From Loktanella sp. D2R18 (GTDB taxonomy: Bacteria > Pseudomonadota > Alphaproteobacteria > Rhodobacterales > Rhodobacteraceae): 64,000 nt of DNA. The position numbers were made by a program, and so were the translations under genes. Each line of letters starts with the position of its first letter. The stretch's first letter is position 1. This document shows, piece after piece, positions 23,397-33,032 of this stretch. The notes below the pieces were generated by a model, which worked only from the letters and a program-made list of their open reading frames with translations, did not search any database and was not told the origin of the DNA. The stretch spans positions 1 through 64,000 of the forward strand of contig NZ_QOCG01000031.1 in assembly GCF_003318235.1 (NCBI RefSeq). The letters run 5' to 3'.

Positions 23397-24647
23397 ATGC
23401 GGTACTCTGGATTACGGGTCATCAAAGAAGCGCTCAGCGGCCACAAAGGCTGGACACCAGCGTGGCGCGAACCCGATCCCGCGGCGCATTATGATATTGT
23501 CATCATCGGTGGTGGCGGGCACGGGTTGGCGACGGCCCATTATCTCGCCAAAGAGTTTGGACAAGCGCGGGTCGCGGTGATCGAAAAAGGGTGGATCGGC
23601 GGCGGCAACGTCGGGCGCAATACCACCATCATCCGCTCTAACTATCTGCTCGACGGGAATGAACCATTCTACGAGATGTCCCTCAAGCTTTGGGAAGGTC
23701 TGGAACAGGACCTCAATTACAATGCGATGGTTAGCCAACGCGGTATTCTGAATTTGATCCATTCCGACGGTCAGCGTGATGCATTCATTCGACGCGGAAA
23801 CGCGATGATACTGAATGGGGCGGATGCTGATCTGCTTAGTACCGCGGACATCAAAAAACGCTATCCGTTCCTCAAAACCCATGATGCGCGTTTTCCGATC
23901 AAAGGGGGGCTAGCCCAGCATCGCGGCGGGACTGTGCGGCATGATGCCGTTGCTTGGGGTTATGCGCGCAGTGCGGACCAGCGCGGTGTGGAGATCATCC
24001 AAAACTGCGAGGTCACAGGGTTCCGCATCGAAGGTGGCGTTTGCAAAGGCGTTGAAACATCGCGTGGATTTATCGGCGCAGGTAAGGTCGGCTGTGCGGT
24101 GGCGGGCAATTCGTCACGGTTAATGAGCTTGGCCAATATGCGCCTGCCAATCGAAAGCCATGTTTTGCAGGCCTTTGTATCTGAGGGGTTAAAACCTGTC
24201 CTACCAGGCGTAATTACCTTTGGTGCGGGGCATTTTTATTGCAGCCAATCCGACAAGGGTGGGTTGGTGTTTGGTGGCGATATTGACGGCTATAATTCTT
24301 ATGCCCAGCGCGGCAACCTACCCACTGTCGAAGACGTCTGCGAAGGTGCGATGGCAATTTTCCCGATGCTGGGTCGGGCACGTCTTTTGCGGATGTGGGG
24401 CGGGATCATGGACATGTCGATGGACGGCTCTCCGATCATCGATAAAACCCATATCGATGGTCTCTATTTCAATGGCGGCTGGTGCTATGGCGGGTTCAAG
24501 GCCACCCCCGCAAGCGGCTTTGCCTTTGCCCATCTGCTCGCCAAAGATACGCCACACCCCACCGCTGCGGCCTACCGATTTGATCGGTTCGAAAAAGGCC
24601 TGATGATCGATGAAAAAGGGATGGGCAATCAGCCCAATTTGCACTGA
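23397..24647 (+). CDS. mgdA: N-methylglutamate dehydrogenase subunit A (SoxB-like)
   Basis: This 416-residue protein resembles the beta subunit of heterotetrameric sarcosine oxidase, an FAD-dependent amine oxidase. The dinucleotide-binding motif DIVIIGGGGHGLATAHYLA is at about residues 33-51. Followed by mgdB, mgdC and mgdD and linked to gmaS and mgsABC, the best role is N-methylglutamate dehydrogenase, which demethylates N-methylglutamate to glutamate with transfer of the C1 unit to tetrahydrofolate, rather than sarcosine oxidase. The stop overlaps the mgdB start (TGATG). An AT-rich promoter region lies upstream. Confidence 0.9.
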   Translation: MRYSGLRVIKEALSGHKGWTPAWREPDPAAHYDIVIIGGGGHGLATAHYLAKEFGQARVAVIEKGWIGGGNVGRNTTIIRSNYLLDGNEPFYEMSLKLWEGLEQDLNYNAMVSQRGILNLIHSDGQRDAFIRRGNAMILNGADADLLSTADIKKRYPFLKTHDARFPIKGGLAQHRGGTVRHDAVAWGYARSADQRGVEIIQNCEVTGFRIEGGVCKGVETSRGFIGAGKVGCAVAGNSSRLMSLANMRLPIESHVLQAFVSEGLKPVLPGVITFGAGHFYCSQSDKGGLVFGGDIDGYNSYAQRGNLPTVEDVCEGAMAIFPMLGRARLLRMWGGIMDMSMDGSPIIDKTHIDGLYFNGGWCYGGFKATPASGFAFAHLLAKDTPHPTAAAYRFDRFEKGLMIDEKGMGNQPNLH

Positions 24648-24934
24648 TGATTATTGACCACCCCCTGCTTGGTCCGCGTGACAGCGCCGAATTCACCTAT
24701 ATGGGTGACGCGCGCCTGATTGAACGCCCATCCCCGGATAGCCCAGATGCGGCAGCGGCATTTTACGACTATGCCTACCTGCGCGATAACCCAGCCGGCT
24801 GGCACCGTGAACTGTGGTTCCATGAAGCGGGCGACCGGTCGTGGCTTGTGGTGACGCGCAACACCGTCACCCACGAGATTTCTAAGGTTGAATTCGCCAG
24901 CGATGTGGCCCGCGCAAAAGGGCGTTCTAAATGA
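24647..24934 (+). CDS. mgdB: N-methylglutamate dehydrogenase subunit B (SoxD-like)
   Basis: This 95-residue protein corresponds to the small delta subunit of sarcosine oxidase-type complexes (GPRDSAEFTYMGDA, RELWFHE, RNTVTHEI). Ordinary SoxD has a zinc site built from N-terminal cysteines and a late Cys-His, but here the N-terminus reads IIDHPLLGPRD and the protein has no cysteine. It overlaps mgdA by one base and mgdC by four (ATGA), so the subunits are made in step. Confidence 0.87.
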   Translation: MIIDHPLLGPRDSAEFTYMGDARLIERPSPDSPDAAAAFYDYAYLRDNPAGWHRELWFHEAGDRSWLVVTRNTVTHEISKVEFASDVARAKGRSK

Positions 24935-27864
24935 CCCAGAAGAACCGGATCGCAGGCGGTCAGATCGACCGCAACACGACATGTAAATTTACCTTTGATG
25001 GTCGCACTTATGCGGGTCATGCGGGCGATACGCTGGCGTCCGCCCTGCTTGCCAATGGCGTGCGGCTCATGGGGCGCAGCTTTAAATATCACCGCCCCCG
25101 TGGTCCGATGACTGCAAGTTCGGATGAACCGAACGCACTGGTGCATTTGCGCAGCGGCGCGCGCACAGAACCCAACACCCGCGCCACAACCACTGAATTG
25201 TTTGACGGGCTGACCGCGACAAGCCAAAACCGCCTTGGATCGCTTTCATTTGATCTTCTGGCGGTAAACGATCGCCTGTCGACCTTCCTGACGGCGGGTT
25301 TCTATTACAAGACATTCATGTGGCCTGCGGCGTTCTGGGAAAAGGTCTATGAACCAATCATCCGCCGTGCCGCCGGTCTTGGCACGCTTTCATTTGAGGA
25401 TGATCCAGATGTTTACGACAAGGGTTTTTTGCATTGTGATCTGCTGATCATCGGCGCAGGCCCGGCGGGCCTCATGGCCGCATTAACCGCCGCACGCAGC
25501 GGCGCAGAGGTGATCTTAGCCGACGAAGATTTCCGCATGGGCGGGCGCTTGAACAGTGAAACCTACACAATTGACGATGCGGCGGGCGCAGATTGGGCCG
25601 CAGCGACGGTCTCCGAACTGGCCAACATGCCGAACGTGCGCTTGCTGTCGCGCACGACTGTCATCGGCGCGTTTGATCACGGAATTTACGGTGCCGTCGA
25701 AAGGGTCAGCGACCACATCGCAACGCCAGACGCAGGCAAACCACGCCAGATTCTATGGCGGATCTATACGCAAAAAACCATTCTGGCGGCGGGCGCAATC
25801 GAACGCCCGATTGCTTTTAACAACAACGACCGGCCCGGCATTATGACGGCAAGCGCCTTGCGGTCTTATGCCAATCGGTTCGGCGTTGCTGTGAACAAAC
25901 GCACGGCGATATTCACGAACGATGACGACGGGCACCGCACCGCCACTGATCTGCACGCGAAGGGCGTCAAAGTCATCGTGATCGACCCCCGCGCAGACGC
26001 CCCGCGTGCGCGCGATTACGAGGTTCTTGCTGGTGCCCAAGTGGTCGACACGATGGGTCGGCTGGGGCTGACCTTTGCAAAGGTATGTCTTGCAGACGGA
26101 ACTGAACGCATCATTGAATGTGGGGCCTTGGGCACGTCCGGCGGCTGGAACCCGAATGTGCATTTGACCTGCCATCAGCGCGGCCGCCCAGTGTGGAATG
26201 ACGCGCTCGCCGCGTTTGTTCCTGACGATTTGCCAGCAGGGATGACTGTCGCAGGCGCGGCCAAGGGCGACATGTCGACAGCGGGTGCATTAGCAGGCGG
26301 CGCGCAGGCCGCGCACAGCGCACTGGAGCTAAAGGGACGATTGCCCGCGATACCACAGGCCGAAGATGCGCCCGTAAACATCACCCCGTTTTGGTATGTT
26401 GAAGGCGCAAGCCGCGCATGGGTTGATCAGCAAAATGACGTGACCGTTAAAGACGTCAAGCTAAGCCACCAAGAAGGGTTTCGTTCGGTAGAACACCTGA
26501 AACGATATACGACCCTTGGCATGGGGACTGATCAAGGGAAAACCGCCAATATGGGCGGGCTTGCGATCATGGCTGAATTGGCGGGGAAAACCATTCCCGA
26601 AGTTGGCACAACCATGTTCCGCCCGCCCTATACCCCTGTTGCGATCGGCGCCTTTGGCGGGCGGCACCGCGGGCAAGACTTCCACCCCAAACGGCTCACC
26701 CCCTCGCACAAATGGGCCGAAGAACAGGGCGCGGTCTTTGTTGAGGTTGGCAATTGGATGCGGGCGCAATGGTTTCCACGCAAAGACGAAACCACATGGC
26801 GCGAAAGCGTAGACCGCGAAGTTCTGGCAACGCGCAAATCGGTTGGTGTTTGCGATGTTACAACGCTTGGCAAGGTTGATGTGCAGGGGGCGGATGCGGC
26901 GGATTTTCTTAATCTAATCTATTGCAATGGATTTGCGAAACTGCCCGTGGGCAAAGCCCGTTATGGGCTAATGCTGCGCGAAGACGGGATCGCCATGGAT
27001 GACGGTACAGCCGCGCGCATGGCCGAAGATCATTTCGTTGTCACCACCACCACCGCCAATGCCCTCTCCGTATACCGTCACATGGAATTCGTGCGGCAAT
27101 GTCTGGTGCCTGATTTAGACGTGCAGTTGATATCGACCACCGAAAGCTGGGCGCAATATGCTGTAGCCGGACCAAACGCGCGGCGCGTATTGGAAAAAAT
27201 CGTTGACCAAGATATTTCGAACGCGGCTTTCTCGTTTATGGCCTGCGCCAATATCACGGTTTGCGGTGGCTTACGGGCGCGTCTGTTCCGGATTTCGTTC
27301 AGTGGTGAACTTGCTTTTGAAATTGCGGTTCCTACCGCCTATGGCGACGCGTTGATCCGCCGGATCATGACGGCAGGGGCGGAATTTGACATTACCCCAT
27401 ATGGCACCGAAGCTTTGGGTGTGATGCGCATCGAAAAAGGCCACGCAACCGGCAATGAATTAAACGGCACAACCACTGCGGCAAACCTTGGTATGGGACG
27501 GATGGTAAGCGATAAGAAAGACAGTATCGGTTCCGTGCTATCGCGCCGTGAAGGGTTGAACCGCGCCGATGATCTGCGGGCCGTGGGGATAAAACCCATT
27601 GACCCGACGCAGCCCGTGCCAGCTGGGGCGCATCTGATGATATCTGACGGTCCCGTAGATGCCGCCCATGATCAGGGATATGTGACCTCGGCCTGCTATT
27701 CGCCCAATCTGGGGCATCACATTGCCCTGGCGTTTTTGAAAAATGGCGAAGGCCGGATCGGCGAAACCATGCGCCTTGTCAGCCCGCTGACTGACATCGA
27801 CGTGCAGGTCGAAATTTGCAGCGCCCATTTCATTGACCCCAAGGGGGAACGGCTTCGTGCATGA
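24931..27864 (+). CDS. mgdC: N-methylglutamate dehydrogenase subunit C (SoxA-like)
   Basis: This 977-residue protein is built like sarcosine oxidase alpha: an N-terminal 2Fe-2S ferredoxin-like domain without obvious cluster cysteines (residues 10-95), an NAD-binding Rossmann domain with LLIIGAGPAGLMAALTAA near residue 170, a central oxidoreductase part, and a C-terminal GcvT-like tetrahydrofolate domain (about residues 600-977) with segments such as SFSGELAFEIAVP and GTEALGVMRIEKG. The GcvT half receives the methyl carbon. It overlaps mgdB and mgdD. Confidence 0.9.
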   Translation: MTQKNRIAGGQIDRNTTCKFTFDGRTYAGHAGDTLASALLANGVRLMGRSFKYHRPRGPMTASSDEPNALVHLRSGARTEPNTRATTTELFDGLTATSQNRLGSLSFDLLAVNDRLSTFLTAGFYYKTFMWPAAFWEKVYEPIIRRAAGLGTLSFEDDPDVYDKGFLHCDLLIIGAGPAGLMAALTAARSGAEVILADEDFRMGGRLNSETYTIDDAAGADWAAATVSELANMPNVRLLSRTTVIGAFDHGIYGAVERVSDHIATPDAGKPRQILWRIYTQKTILAAGAIERPIAFNNNDRPGIMTASALRSYANRFGVAVNKRTAIFTNDDDGHRTATDLHAKGVKVIVIDPRADAPRARDYEVLAGAQVVDTMGRLGLTFAKVCLADGTERIIECGALGTSGGWNPNVHLTCHQRGRPVWNDALAAFVPDDLPAGMTVAGAAKGDMSTAGALAGGAQAAHSALELKGRLPAIPQAEDAPVNITPFWYVEGASRAWVDQQNDVTVKDVKLSHQEGFRSVEHLKRYTTLGMGTDQGKTANMGGLAIMAELAGKTIPEVGTTMFRPPYTPVAIGAFGGRHRGQDFHPKRLTPSHKWAEEQGAVFVEVGNWMRAQWFPRKDETTWRESVDREVLATRKSVGVCDVTTLGKVDVQGADAADFLNLIYCNGFAKLPVGKARYGLMLREDGIAMDDGTAARMAEDHFVVTTTTANALSVYRHMEFVRQCLVPDLDVQLISTTESWAQYAVAGPNARRVLEKIVDQDISNAAFSFMACANITVCGGLRARLFRISFSGELAFEIAVPTAYGDALIRRIMTAGAEFDITPYGTEALGVMRIEKGHATGNELNGTTTAANLGMGRMVSDKKDSIGSVLSRREGLNRADDLRAVGIKPIDPTQPVPAGAHLMISDGPVDAAHDQGYVTSACYSPNLGHHIALAFLKNGEGRIGETMRLVSPLTDIDVQVEICSAHFIDPKGERLRA

Positions 27865-28411
27865 TTTAATACCAATACCAGCGCTGGGTGTCGCGACCCA
27901 AACCATCGGTACAATCACCATCGCAGAAAACGCTGGTGTCGCACTTGCCTCTGTCGCTGCGCGCAGAGGGCGGGCAGACATCTGCGCAGATGTCCTGACG
28001 TCGATCCTTGGGGCTGTGCCGGACGTCGGCAAAGCAGTGCTCCACGATCCAGAGGCCGGATTTTGGATGGCCGCAGGTCAATGGATGATCGGCGCACCAA
28101 TGGACACGCACGAAGACCTTGCCGATCAGCTAAAAGCAAAGCTAGGCGATGCAGCATCCGTGACTGAACAATCAGGCGGCTGGGTTGTGTTCGATATCAC
28201 CGGGGCTGCGATGCCTGATATGTGTGAAATCCTATGCAATGCCCCAATCCGCAGAATGGCGGCTGGCGACGTGCAGCGCACGATGATTCACCAATTAGGT
28301 TGCTTTGTTATCCGCCGCGCTGCTGATGATCACATCCGCATCCTTGGCCCGCGCGCCTCGGCCGGATCACTGCACCATGCATTGATCACGGCGGCCACCG
28401 CTGTGGCGTAA
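27857..28411 (+). CDS. mgdD: N-methylglutamate dehydrogenase subunit D (SoxG-like)
   Basis: A GTG at 27857 overlaps the mgdC stop by eight bases and gives MHDLIPIPALG, 184 residues, as in sarcosine oxidase gamma subunits. The C-terminal part (FDITGAAMPDMCEIL, VQRTMIHQLGCFVIRR, RASAGSLHHALI) matches the gamma-subunit fold, which is itself a reduced GcvT-type domain. It closes the mgdABCD operon; no strong terminator is seen before the XRE gene 80 bases on. Confidence 0.88.
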   Translation: MHDLIPIPALGVATQTIGTITIAENAGVALASVAARRGRADICADVLTSILGAVPDVGKAVLHDPEAGFWMAAGQWMIGAPMDTHEDLADQLKAKLGDAASVTEQSGGWVVFDITGAAMPDMCEILCNAPIRRMAAGDVQRTMIHQLGCFVIRRAADDHIRILGPRASAGSLHHALITAATAVA

Positions 28412-28491
28412 CGCCTGCCAAGGACCCAAATCGGCACGCGCCGCTTGACCAACCCTTTGAAAGATTTAGAACGGATAGGACATGTAACAAA

Positions 28492-29136
28492 GTGAACATC
28501 AAAACCATGGCCGCAACACCATTATCCCAAGATCCCCACGGCGCCAGCGAGGTGCGTGAAAAAGTTCTTGAGGTGGCCATTGGTCGCGAAGTCCGCGCGC
28601 ACAGGCGCAAACAGAATATCACCGTCGCGGACCTGTCCGAGAGCACAGGACTATCCATCGGTATGTTGTCTAAAATCGAAAACGGCAACACGTCACCATC
28701 GCTGACCACGTTGCAAACTTTGGCCAATGCCCTGTCGGTGCCAATCACATCATTCTTTCGTGGCTTTGAAGAAGGCCGGTCAGCGGTGCACACCAAAGCC
28801 GGCGAAGGCGTTGAGCTTGAACGCGCAGGCACCCGTGCGAACCACCAATACAACCTTTTGGGTCACATTGGGTCAAACACCAGCGGCGTGATCGTCGAGC
28901 CCTATATGATTACGCTGAACGAAAAATCTGACGTTTTTCCCACGTTTCAACACGGCGGAATTGAGACTATCTACATGCTTGAAGGCGAAGTTGATTATCG
29001 CCACGGCGACCAGATCTACCCGTTAAAACCGGGTGATACCCTGTTTTTTGACGCGGATGCCCCCCACGGACCAGAGATTCTGGTGAAGCTCCCGTCGCGT
29101 TACCTTTCAATCATCAGCTATCCGCAAAAAGCCTGA
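28492..29136 (+). CDS. XRE-family regulator with cupin domain
   Basis: This protein of 214 residues has an N-terminal XRE helix-turn-helix (about residues 30-85; DLSESTGLSIGMLSKIENGN) and a C-terminal cupin (residues 130-205; EPYMITLNEKSD, YMLEGEVDYRHGD, PGDTLFFDADAPHGPE) that could sense a small ligand. The start listed is a GTG; an ATG at 28507 is possible. Positioned between mgdABCD and dmmDABC, it is the likely regulator of methylated-amine genes (inference). It is convergent with dmmC. Confidence 0.88.
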   Translation: MNIKTMAATPLSQDPHGASEVREKVLEVAIGREVRAHRRKQNITVADLSESTGLSIGMLSKIENGNTSPSLTTLQTLANALSVPITSFFRGFEEGRSAVHTKAGEGVELERAGTRANHQYNLLGHIGSNTSGVIVEPYMITLNEKSDVFPTFQHGGIETIYMLEGEVDYRHGDQIYPLKPGDTLFFDADAPHGPEILVKLPSRYLSIISYPQKA

Positions 29137-29148
29137 CCTGATCAGGTC
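29135..29148. repeat. 14-bp palindrome over two converging stops
   Basis: The perfect palindrome GACCTGATCAGGTC holds the last bases and stops of the XRE gene (plus) and dmmC (minus), which are five bases apart. No separate terminator is visible between the two genes. Confidence 0.6.
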
Positions 29149-30209
29149 TTTAGCGGCGGTTCGGTTTCCGGCTCTGGGAAGATGCCAGGGCTAGTGGGCA
29201 AACCATCATCAAATTTCGACAGATAGTCGATCATCATCGGGCGGTTGTCGATAAACCCCTTATAGGTCGCCAATTCTTCTGGAAGATCGCGCACAACTCG
29301 GTGCAGCCGCCGCCCCCATTTTGGCATGGTCATGAGGTCCTGAAAGCTGCACAGATAGCACCGGATCGGAAATGCGAGCGCGTTGGAGCGCGGCAAGCGA
29401 TAGAATGTTTGCAGTTCAACCCGCAAATGCTGTTTCGCGCCAATGTTATCGGGCGTCAAAGTCGTCTTTTGAATACCCCATTTATGATAGTTTTCCGGTG
29501 ACGTATCGAGCAATGGATTCACAGTCATCGTCCAATTTAGACGCCGTCCCGGTGACCCTTGCGGAATATTCAGCAGAAACTTCAGCGCGCGCTTAAAAAT
29601 CCCCATTTCATTGGCCATGGGGACAGGTGCGTGCCATTCGAAGAAATTCATCCCAATGTCAAAATCAAGCGACCAATCTGCTTGGGTCGTGATCATACCT
29701 GCATCCATCCACAGGTTGTTTTCGCGCTGATCCAACAAGGCAAAATCGCCTTGAGACTGGCGGGTAATATATTCCATCGGTCCGTAGGGCAGCGTGCTTT
29801 CATCTAGAAAGGTAAACGTATCATCAATGCCCAGCGGCTTATTCACCCAGCGCCATTGGTCGCCGTCGCGGTGCAATTCAAACAGGTCAGGGTAATCTTC
29901 GGATTTGCTGACCATGATCAATTCCAGCAAATCCCAGCCTGCCAATGTCATATGCGGCAACGACTGACAGCGCAGCGGATCGTCGGCCAAAACCTTGGCA
30001 CGATCTTGCATTTCTGAGACGTAATGTTCGTCTACATCAAAACGGTTTTCGTAGACCGATCCTTCTGGCCCGCCGCGATGTTGTTCAGCATTCATCGCAT
30101 ACATGTAGCTGTCTTCGTGGAACGGAAATGGAAACCGTTTTATTGCCCACTCGGAATTATGGAAAGAATAATCATCGCGGAAGGTTTCGTCATTGAACTG
30201 AATGGTCAT
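29142..30209 (-). CDS. dmmC: Dimethylamine monooxygenase heme subunit (DUF3445)
   Basis: This 355-residue soluble protein belongs to the DUF3445/heme-dependent oxidative N-demethylase family. It begins MTIQFNDETFRDDYSFHNS, and conserved blocks include RWVNKPLGIDDTFTFLD and EWHAPVPMANEMGIFKRAL, followed by PRSNALAFPIRCYLCSF. In marine bacteria this protein, with a small subunit and a ferredoxin reductase, demethylates dimethylamine to methylamine and formaldehyde. The order dmmD-A-B-C matches the known operon and assigns this as the heme-binding catalytic component. It overlaps dmmB by four bases (ATGA). Confidence 0.88.
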   Translation of the reverse strand: MTIQFNDETFRDDYSFHNSEWAIKRFPFPFHEDSYMYAMNAEQHRGGPEGSVYENRFDVDEHYVSEMQDRAKVLADDPLRCQSLPHMTLAGWDLLELIMVSKSEDYPDLFELHRDGDQWRWVNKPLGIDDTFTFLDESTLPYGPMEYITRQSQGDFALLDQRENNLWMDAGMITTQADWSLDFDIGMNFFEWHAPVPMANEMGIFKRALKFLLNIPQGSPGRRLNWTMTVNPLLDTSPENYHKWGIQKTTLTPDNIGAKQHLRVELQTFYRLPRSNALAFPIRCYLCSFQDLMTMPKWGRRLHRVVRDLPEELATYKGFIDNRPMMIDYLSKFDDGLPTSPGIFPEPETEPPLKT

Positions 30210-31189
30210 CGGTCAAGCTCCAAAGTTGTGCCGATAAAACGGCTGACACAGGGCATAATTTTTTTACCACTGGCGCGATCGTCATCGTCCAGCCAGTGAT
30301 CGCGGTGAATAAAGTCGCCATCGGCGCTGACGACATTGGTTTCGCATTGTCCGCACGACCCGCCCCGACACAAAAACGGTGCGTCTACGCCTTCGCGCTC
30401 CATTGCTTCCAACAGGCTTTCATGTTCGCCCACTGTGACCGACTTGTCTGACTTGCACAGGCGGACCTCAAACGGTGCCCCGGGTGCAGGCGCTAGGAAT
30501 TCTTCGGAGTGCACATTGCTGTCAGGCCAGCCAAGACCCTTTGCGGTATCACGCAACAGCTCGATCAGCCCCGCAGGCCCGCAAACATAGGCGTGGGTGC
30601 CAAGCGGTTGACCGGTCAACAAGGACTCTAGCGGAATACGAACGCCCTGGCCGCTATAGTAGACATGCACTTTGGTCGGAAATTTTTCCAAAAGCATATC
30701 AGCATAGGCGGCATTTTCTGCGGTGCGGGCCGCGTAATGCAACTCCCAGTTCCCGTTTGTCTGTTCTAATTGCCCAATCATCGCTAAAAATGGGGTTATC
30801 CCGATGCCGCCAGCAAAAAAGATGTGTTTCTTGGCGCGCCAATCCAGACCGAACAGGTTCACCGGGCAGGTGATCGTCATCGCATCACCCGGCGCGACTT
30901 GGCTGTGCATAAATGCCGAACCACCGCGCCCATTGTCTTCGCGGCGCACGGAAATGGCATAGTGCGAAAGATCGGTTGGGTCTGACATCAATGAATAGGG
31001 GTTCAACCGGGTCCGATCGCCGTCTTCCATAGACACGACCGTATGTGCGCCCCCAGAAAAGGGCGGGAAATCCGCGCCGTCTGTGCGGGTGAATTCGAAA
31101 CGGGTGACATATTCAGTGACCGGAACAACTGCGCTTACGGTCACGGCAATTTTTTCTGCCCCAGCTTTCGCTTTTTGTGGCGCGCTCAT
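30206..31189 (-). CDS. dmmB: Dimethylamine monooxygenase reductase subunit
   Basis: Starting at MSAPQKAKAGAEK (31189, ATGA overlap with dmmA) gives 327 residues; a longer upstream frame runs into dmmA. It is a phthalate-dioxygenase-reductase-like protein: an FMN-binding/FNR domain (NPYSLMSDP, residues about 70), an NADH-binding domain (IFFAGGIGITPFLAMI, YVCGPAGLIELL) and a C-terminal plant-type 2Fe-2S ferredoxin (DAPFLCRGGSCGQCETN). It would feed electrons from NAD(P)H to the heme subunit. Confidence 0.92.
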   Translation of the reverse strand: MSAPQKAKAGAEKIAVTVSAVVPVTEYVTRFEFTRTDGADFPPFSGGAHTVVSMEDGDRTRLNPYSLMSDPTDLSHYAISVRREDNGRGGSAFMHSQVAPGDAMTITCPVNLFGLDWRAKKHIFFAGGIGITPFLAMIGQLEQTNGNWELHYAARTAENAAYADMLLEKFPTKVHVYYSGQGVRIPLESLLTGQPLGTHAYVCGPAGLIELLRDTAKGLGWPDSNVHSEEFLAPAPGAPFEVRLCKSDKSVTVGEHESLLEAMEREGVDAPFLCRGGSCGQCETNVVSADGDFIHRDHWLDDDDRASGKKIMPCVSRFIGTTLELDR

Positions 31190-31782
31190 TCGTATATCCC
31201 CTTTTGTGCGGGAACATTTCCGGGATCTTCTGCGTCCACGCAGACACCTTGATAGGCAGCGAGCCTGCGCGAATAGTGGTCGCGAACAAATAGGTTCAGC
31301 CCGCAGTGGCTGCACACGAAGGGGTCTGTTTCGACGTCCTCGGTAAACCCTTTGCAATGCACGCATTGCATCCGGCGCGCAGTTGACCCGCGATGTTCGG
31401 TTTGAATTGATTCAAAAGGCACCCCTGCTTGGGTGGCCTCGTTCGTCATTTGCCCCATCAGGCTTTCGGTTCCCGAAATATATACCTGAAGCCCCATCTT
31501 CGCGTCGCTTAACGCCCGTTTGATCCGTGACAACGCCGCGCCATAGCTTGGCCCTTCGTAAAATTGCGATGGGTTCAAAGCGCGTAATTTATCTGCGTAA
31601 TCAGTACCACGGGTGATATAGATGATATGCGCCCCAGCCATCAATTCAGGCGTCGCAACATCAAGGATTGCTTCGGCCCCTTGTGCATCCGCGACAAACA
31701 AATGTGCCTGCCCGACGCGCGGTTCTAAAGTGCCCCAAACTGGGCGACTTCCAATGCTAAGCGGGAATTCAAACTTTGACAT
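31186..31782 (-). CDS. dmmA: Dimethylamine monooxygenase small subunit
   Basis: This 198-residue protein has a C-terminal zinc-ribbon-like or rubredoxin-like motif (CVHCKG then CSHCGLNL, residues about 140-165) followed by VRDHYSRRLAAYQGVC, matching the DmmA-like C-terminal domain. The N-terminal part (residues 1-125) resembles a reductase-type fold without cofactor motifs. It lies 11 bases downstream of dmmD and overlaps dmmB. Confidence 0.85.
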   Translation of the reverse strand: MSKFEFPLSIGSRPVWGTLEPRVGQAHLFVADAQGAEAILDVATPELMAGAHIIYITRGTDYADKLRALNPSQFYEGPSYGAALSRIKRALSDAKMGLQVYISGTESLMGQMTNEATQAGVPFESIQTEHRGSTARRMQCVHCKGFTEDVETDPFVCSHCGLNLFVRDHYSRRLAAYQGVCVDAEDPGNVPAQKGIYE

Positions 31783-31793
31783 GGGACCCCTAT

Positions 31794-32942
31794 CTAACCT
31801 TTTGCCGTGCGAATAGTTTTGTCCTTGTCATAGAAGGGCATTTCTTCAGCGGTCGCTGCCAGTTCGGTTCCGTCGGGTTGTTTCACCACCAAAGCAGTTC
31901 CCGGAACGGCAGCATCTGGCGCAATCCGCGCAATAGCGACCGAATACCCGTTCAGCTCGGAAGACAGACCATAGGTAATGACACCAATGTCGACACCGTC
32001 ACGCAGCACGCGCGCATGCATCTCCATCTGCGCCATGCTGTCGGTCAGTTGGACGCCGTAAATCTTGAACCGCTCTTTGCCTTTCGCGGCATAGTGGTTT
32101 TCTGATCCGATGAACCCTTCTTTGCCCGGTGACACCGTGAAGTCGAGCCCAAGCTCCCACAATGTGTCGCCGCACGGCTCATCCGCAAACGGGAAGGTCT
32201 CGGAATTGTCACCGGGGTAGAACAACAGGTAGCTTTCGATGCGTAACATATCGAGTGTCGAAAACTGCACGGGGCGCACGCCCATGTCTTTTCCGGCCTC
32301 TAGAATACTATCCCAAAGATGTACGGCGTCCTTGGAGCGGCAGAAAATCTCGTATCCGCGTTCACCCGTGTAGCCTGTCCGCGAAATCATGACATCGCGG
32401 CCGTAAAGACGTGTTTGCATAAGACCAAAATAGGCCAAATCGCGAATGCTTGGAATTTCCTGTGCGAGCAGATCAACAGCGACTGGCCCTTGCAGCGACA
32501 TATCGTGCAGATCGTCGTCAAACAAGATTTCGCAATTTTTACCCGCCGCCACCGAGGCTAGCTGTTCCATACCCGTTCCAGTGCCATGCACGACAAGCCA
32601 AGAATTCACAGCGACGTGGTAGATGATACAATCATCAATGAACTTACCGTCACTGTTAAGAATTGACGCATAGGTCGACCGACCCGGCGCAATTTTTTCG
32701 ACATTGCGCGTGGTAACCCGGTCGATGACATAGGCGGCATCTGCCCCGACGACATGAACTTTCTTTAGCCCAGAGACATCCATAAGCCCCGCCTTGGTCC
32801 GGATTGCTTCGTAATCTGCTTTGGCGCGTTCGGGGGTGTCATCGTAGAACCATGCGGTTCCCATGCCGTTCCAATCTTCCAATTCGCCACCAATTTCAGC
32901 GTGGCGATGCGCAAGCGCGGATGCTCTCCAAAGAATAGCCAT
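31794..32942 (-). CDS. dmmD: GcvT-like tetrahydrofolate-linked protein DmmD
   Basis: This 382-residue protein is an aminomethyltransferase (glycine-cleavage T) homologue: N-terminal GLMDVSGLKKVHVVGADA, VISRTGYTGERGYEIF near the middle, FSTLDMLRIESYLLFYPGDN, and a C-terminal barrel. It is the first gene of the dmmDABC operon and probably captures the formaldehyde released by DmmABC as methylene-tetrahydrofolate. A 6-bp inverted repeat CTGATA / TATCAG spaced by 15 bases lies about 60-90 bases upstream (33004-33030) and could be an operator. Confidence 0.87.
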   Translation of the reverse strand: MAILWRASALAHRHAEIGGELEDWNGMGTAWFYDDTPERAKADYEAIRTKAGLMDVSGLKKVHVVGADAAYVIDRVTTRNVEKIAPGRSTYASILNSDGKFIDDCIIYHVAVNSWLVVHGTGTGMEQLASVAAGKNCEILFDDDLHDMSLQGPVAVDLLAQEIPSIRDLAYFGLMQTRLYGRDVMISRTGYTGERGYEIFCRSKDAVHLWDSILEAGKDMGVRPVQFSTLDMLRIESYLLFYPGDNSETFPFADEPCGDTLWELGLDFTVSPGKEGFIGSENHYAAKGKERFKIYGVQLTDSMAQMEMHARVLRDGVDIGVITYGLSSELNGYSVAIARIAPDAAVPGTALVVKQPDGTELAATAEEMPFYDKDKTIRTAKG

Positions 32943-33032
32943 TTTGTCCCCTGTCGGTATTTGTTTGATCAGATTGAGACTCAGCCCAATTCAAAAATCA
33001 AGACTGATATTAAAATAAGTTTCCTATCAGGC

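Noticed and set aside
23397-28411. Ordinary sarcosine oxidase operon (soxBDAG)
   Set aside because: The subunits are of this family, but linkage to gmaS, mgsABC and dmm genes, the cysteine-free small subunit and absence of nearby glyA or purU favour N-methylglutamate dehydrogenase.
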